DNA of 64,000 nucleotides from Burkholderia sp. BCC1644 (GTDB lineage Bacteria > Pseudomonadota > Gammaproteobacteria > Burkholderiales > Burkholderiaceae). A program made the translations under genes and the position numbers. The stretch covers positions 62,001 through 126,000 of the forward strand of contig NZ_CADFEI010000011.1 of the NCBI RefSeq assembly GCF_902833225.1, given 5' to 3'. The notes beneath the pieces were generated by a model. The model ran no database searches and had not been told where the DNA came from. It was given only the letters and a program-made list of their open reading frames with translations. This document shows, piece after piece, positions 62,563 through 64,000 of the stretch. The number at the start of each line of letters is the position of its first letter. Positions within the stretch are counted from its first letter, which is position 1.

Positions 62563-64000
62563 ATGAAATACAAAGACTTACGAGATTTCATCCAGCGCCT
62601 CGAGGCGCTCGGCGAACTGCGGCGCGTCACGCAACCCGTGTCGCCCGTGCTCGAAATGACCGAGCTGTGCGACCGCGTGCTGCGCGCCGGCGGCCCTGCG
62701 CTGCTGTTCAACGCGCCGACCGGCCACGACTTCCCGGTGCTGGGCAACCTGTTCGGCACGCCGCGCCGCGTCGCGCTCGGGATGGGCGTCGATGCGGGCG
62801 ACGACGCCGCGCTCGATTCGCTGCGCGATCTCGGGCGCCTGCTGTCGGCGCTGAAGGAGCCCGATCCGCCGAAGAGCCTGAAGGATGCCGGCAAGCTGCT
62901 GTCGCTCGCGAAGGCCGTGTGGGACATGGCGCCGAAGTCGGTGTCGTCGCCGCCCTGCCAGGAGATCGTCTGGGAAGGCAACGACGTCGACCTGAACAGG
63001 CTGCCGATCCAGACCTGCTGGCCCGGCGACGCGGGGCCGCTCGTCACGTGGGGCCTGACGGTCACGCGCGGGCCGAACAAGTCGCGCCAGAATCTCGGCA
63101 TCTACCGCCAGCAGCTGATCGGCCGCAACAAGCTGATCATGCGCTGGCTCGCGCATCGCGGCGGCGCGCTCGACTTCCGCGAGTTCGCGCTGCAGAACCC
63201 CGGCAAGCCGTATCCGGTCGCGGTCGTACTCGGCGCGGATCCGGCCACGACGCTCGGCGCGGTGACGCCCGTGCCCGATTCGCTGTCCGAGTATCAGTTC
63301 GCCGGCCTGCTGCGCGGCAGCCGCACGGAGCTCGCGAAGTGCCTGACGCCCGGCGTCGACACGCTGCAGGTGCCCGCGCGCGCGGAGATCGTGCTCGAAG
63401 GCTTCATTTATCCGCAGGAAGGCGCCCCTGCCCCCGCGCCGGCCGGCGCACCGCCGCGCCCGTCCGGCAACGCGTCGGCCGCGTACGAGCACGCGCTCGA
63501 AGGTCCGTACGGCGACCACACCGGCTATTACAACGAGCAGGAGTGGTTCCCCGTGTTCACCGTCGAGCGCATCACGATGCGCCGCGACGCGATCTACCAC
63601 TCGACCTACACGGGCAAGCCGCCCGACGAACCCGCGGTGCTCGGTGTCGCGCTCAACGAGGTGTTCGTGCCGCTGCTGCAGAAGCAGTTCTCCGAGATCA
63701 CTGACTTCTATCTGCCGCCCGAAGGCTGCAGCTACCGGATGGCGATCGTCCAGATGAAGAAGAGCTACGCAGGCCACGCGAAGCGCGTGATGTTCGGCGT
63801 GTGGAGCTTCCTGCGGCAGTTCATGTATACGAAGTTCATCGTGGTCGTCGACGAGGACGTGAACATCCGCGACTGGAAGGAGGTGATCTGGGCGATCACG
63901 ACGCGCGTCGACCCCGTGCGCGACACGGTGATGGTCGACAGCACGCCGATCGACTATCTCGACTTCGCATCGCCGGTGGCCGGTCTCGGCTCGAAGATGG
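62563..64000 (+). CDS. ubiD: 3-octaprenyl-4-hydroxybenzoate carboxy-lyase UbiD, 3' end missing
   Basis: 479 codons are visible before the window ends; about 40 more are expected. MKYKDLRDFIQRLEALGELRRVTQPV is the canonical start (an ATG eight codons earlier is in frame). Conserved: NLFGTPRRVALGMG, NLGIYRQQLIGRNKLIMRWLAHRGGA (prenyl-FMN and metal site), GPYGDHTGYYNE, EITDFYLPPEGCSYR. It decarboxylates the ubiquinone precursor using prenylated FMN from UbiX. An insertion of about 25 Ala/Pro-rich residues precedes GPYGDHTG, where E. coli UbiD has a short loop. Confidence 0.95.
   Translation, partial: MKYKDLRDFIQRLEALGELRRVTQPVSPVLEMTELCDRVLRAGGPALLFNAPTGHDFPVLGNLFGTPRRVALGMGVDAGDDAALDSLRDLGRLLSALKEPDPPKSLKDAGKLLSLAKAVWDMAPKSVSSPPCQEIVWEGNDVDLNRLPIQTCWPGDAGPLVTWGLTVTRGPNKSRQNLGIYRQQLIGRNKLIMRWLAHRGGALDFREFALQNPGKPYPVAVVLGADPATTLGAVTPVPDSLSEYQFAGLLRGSRTELAKCLTPGVDTLQVPARAEIVLEGFIYPQEGAPAPAPAGAPPRPSGNASAAYEHALEGPYGDHTGYYNEQEWFPVFTVERITMRRDAIYHSTYTGKPPDEPAVLGVALNEVFVPLLQKQFSEITDFYLPPEGCSYRMAIVQMKKSYAGHAKRVMFGVWSFLRQFMYTKFIVVVDEDVNIRDWKEVIWAITTRVDPVRDTVMVDSTPIDYLDFASPVAGLGSKM

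Overview
The window is a GC-rich chromosomal segment whose proteins, codon use and gene order look like a Burkholderia main chromosome, probably of the Burkholderia cepacia complex. This is inferred from protein resemblance and synteny (yicC-gmk-rpoZ-spoT beside rph-rdgB-hemW, ftsK beside trxB, ribBA-ribH-nusB, a fused glucokinase-HexR); the species cannot be fixed. It is almost entirely housekeeping sequence. I see no insertion sequence, prophage, integrase, CRISPR array or toxin-antitoxin pair.

Layout. 1-4.6 kb: a minus-strand operon of a DUF2946 protein, a TonB-dependent receptor and a secreted Asp-box propeller protein with a CxCC motif (cut by the window edge), with a 48-residue ORF and a Fur-like box upstream. 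4.7-10.2 kb: periplasmic chorismate mutase, a DEDDh exonuclease/GIY-YIG fusion, a cold-shock protein with its promoter and leader, a small unknown protein, a candidate small RNA, a porin, greB and two tandem tRNA-Arg(ACG) genes. 10.2-17.5 kb: yicC-gmk-rpoZ-spoT (stringent response, RNA polymerase omega, GMP kinase) divergent from rph-rdgB-hemW, then tRNA-Ser(TGA). 17.6-24.5 kb: small exported proteins, a TonB-C lipoprotein, an MHS-type transporter, waaC (LPS core), a CLC chloride channel, a tiny lipoprotein and a WXXGXW repeat protein. 24.6-31.2 kb: minCDE, an acetyltransferase, an AlkB-type membrane monooxygenase, a chemoreceptor and tRNA-Ser(CGA). 31.3-40.7 kb: serS, a DUF2164 protein, the ftsK-lolA-rarA row, trxB, an Smr-domain protein and a TRIC-type channel.

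40.7-49.8 kb is a functional unit for glucose: a four-gene sugar ABC importer (gtsABC plus a UgpC/MsmK-type ATPase) divergent from zwf-pgl-glk/hexR. A perfect 8-bp-arm palindrome matching the HexR operator lies over the -10 box of the zwf promoter, so the fused kinase/regulator probably controls its own operon. 49.8-64 kb: a Bcr/CflA efflux protein, an EVE/PUA-like protein, hemL, ribD-ribE, a GntR regulator overlapping an O-methyltransferase gene, a DUF1993 protein, ribBA (with a GTP cyclohydrolase II half that has lost its zinc cysteines), ribH-nusB, an aminotransferase, a membrane-anchored lytic transglycosylase, a second candidate small RNA or attenuated leader, and ubiD running off the right edge.

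The observations most worth checking are two unannotated transcripts that end in orphan intrinsic terminators (about 7483-7567 and 62175-62314, both minus strand), the HexR circuit, and the DUF2946/TonB receptor/CxCC propeller operon, which may be a metal (perhaps copper) acquisition system. All function calls come from reading motifs and remembered family patterns; no database search was run.
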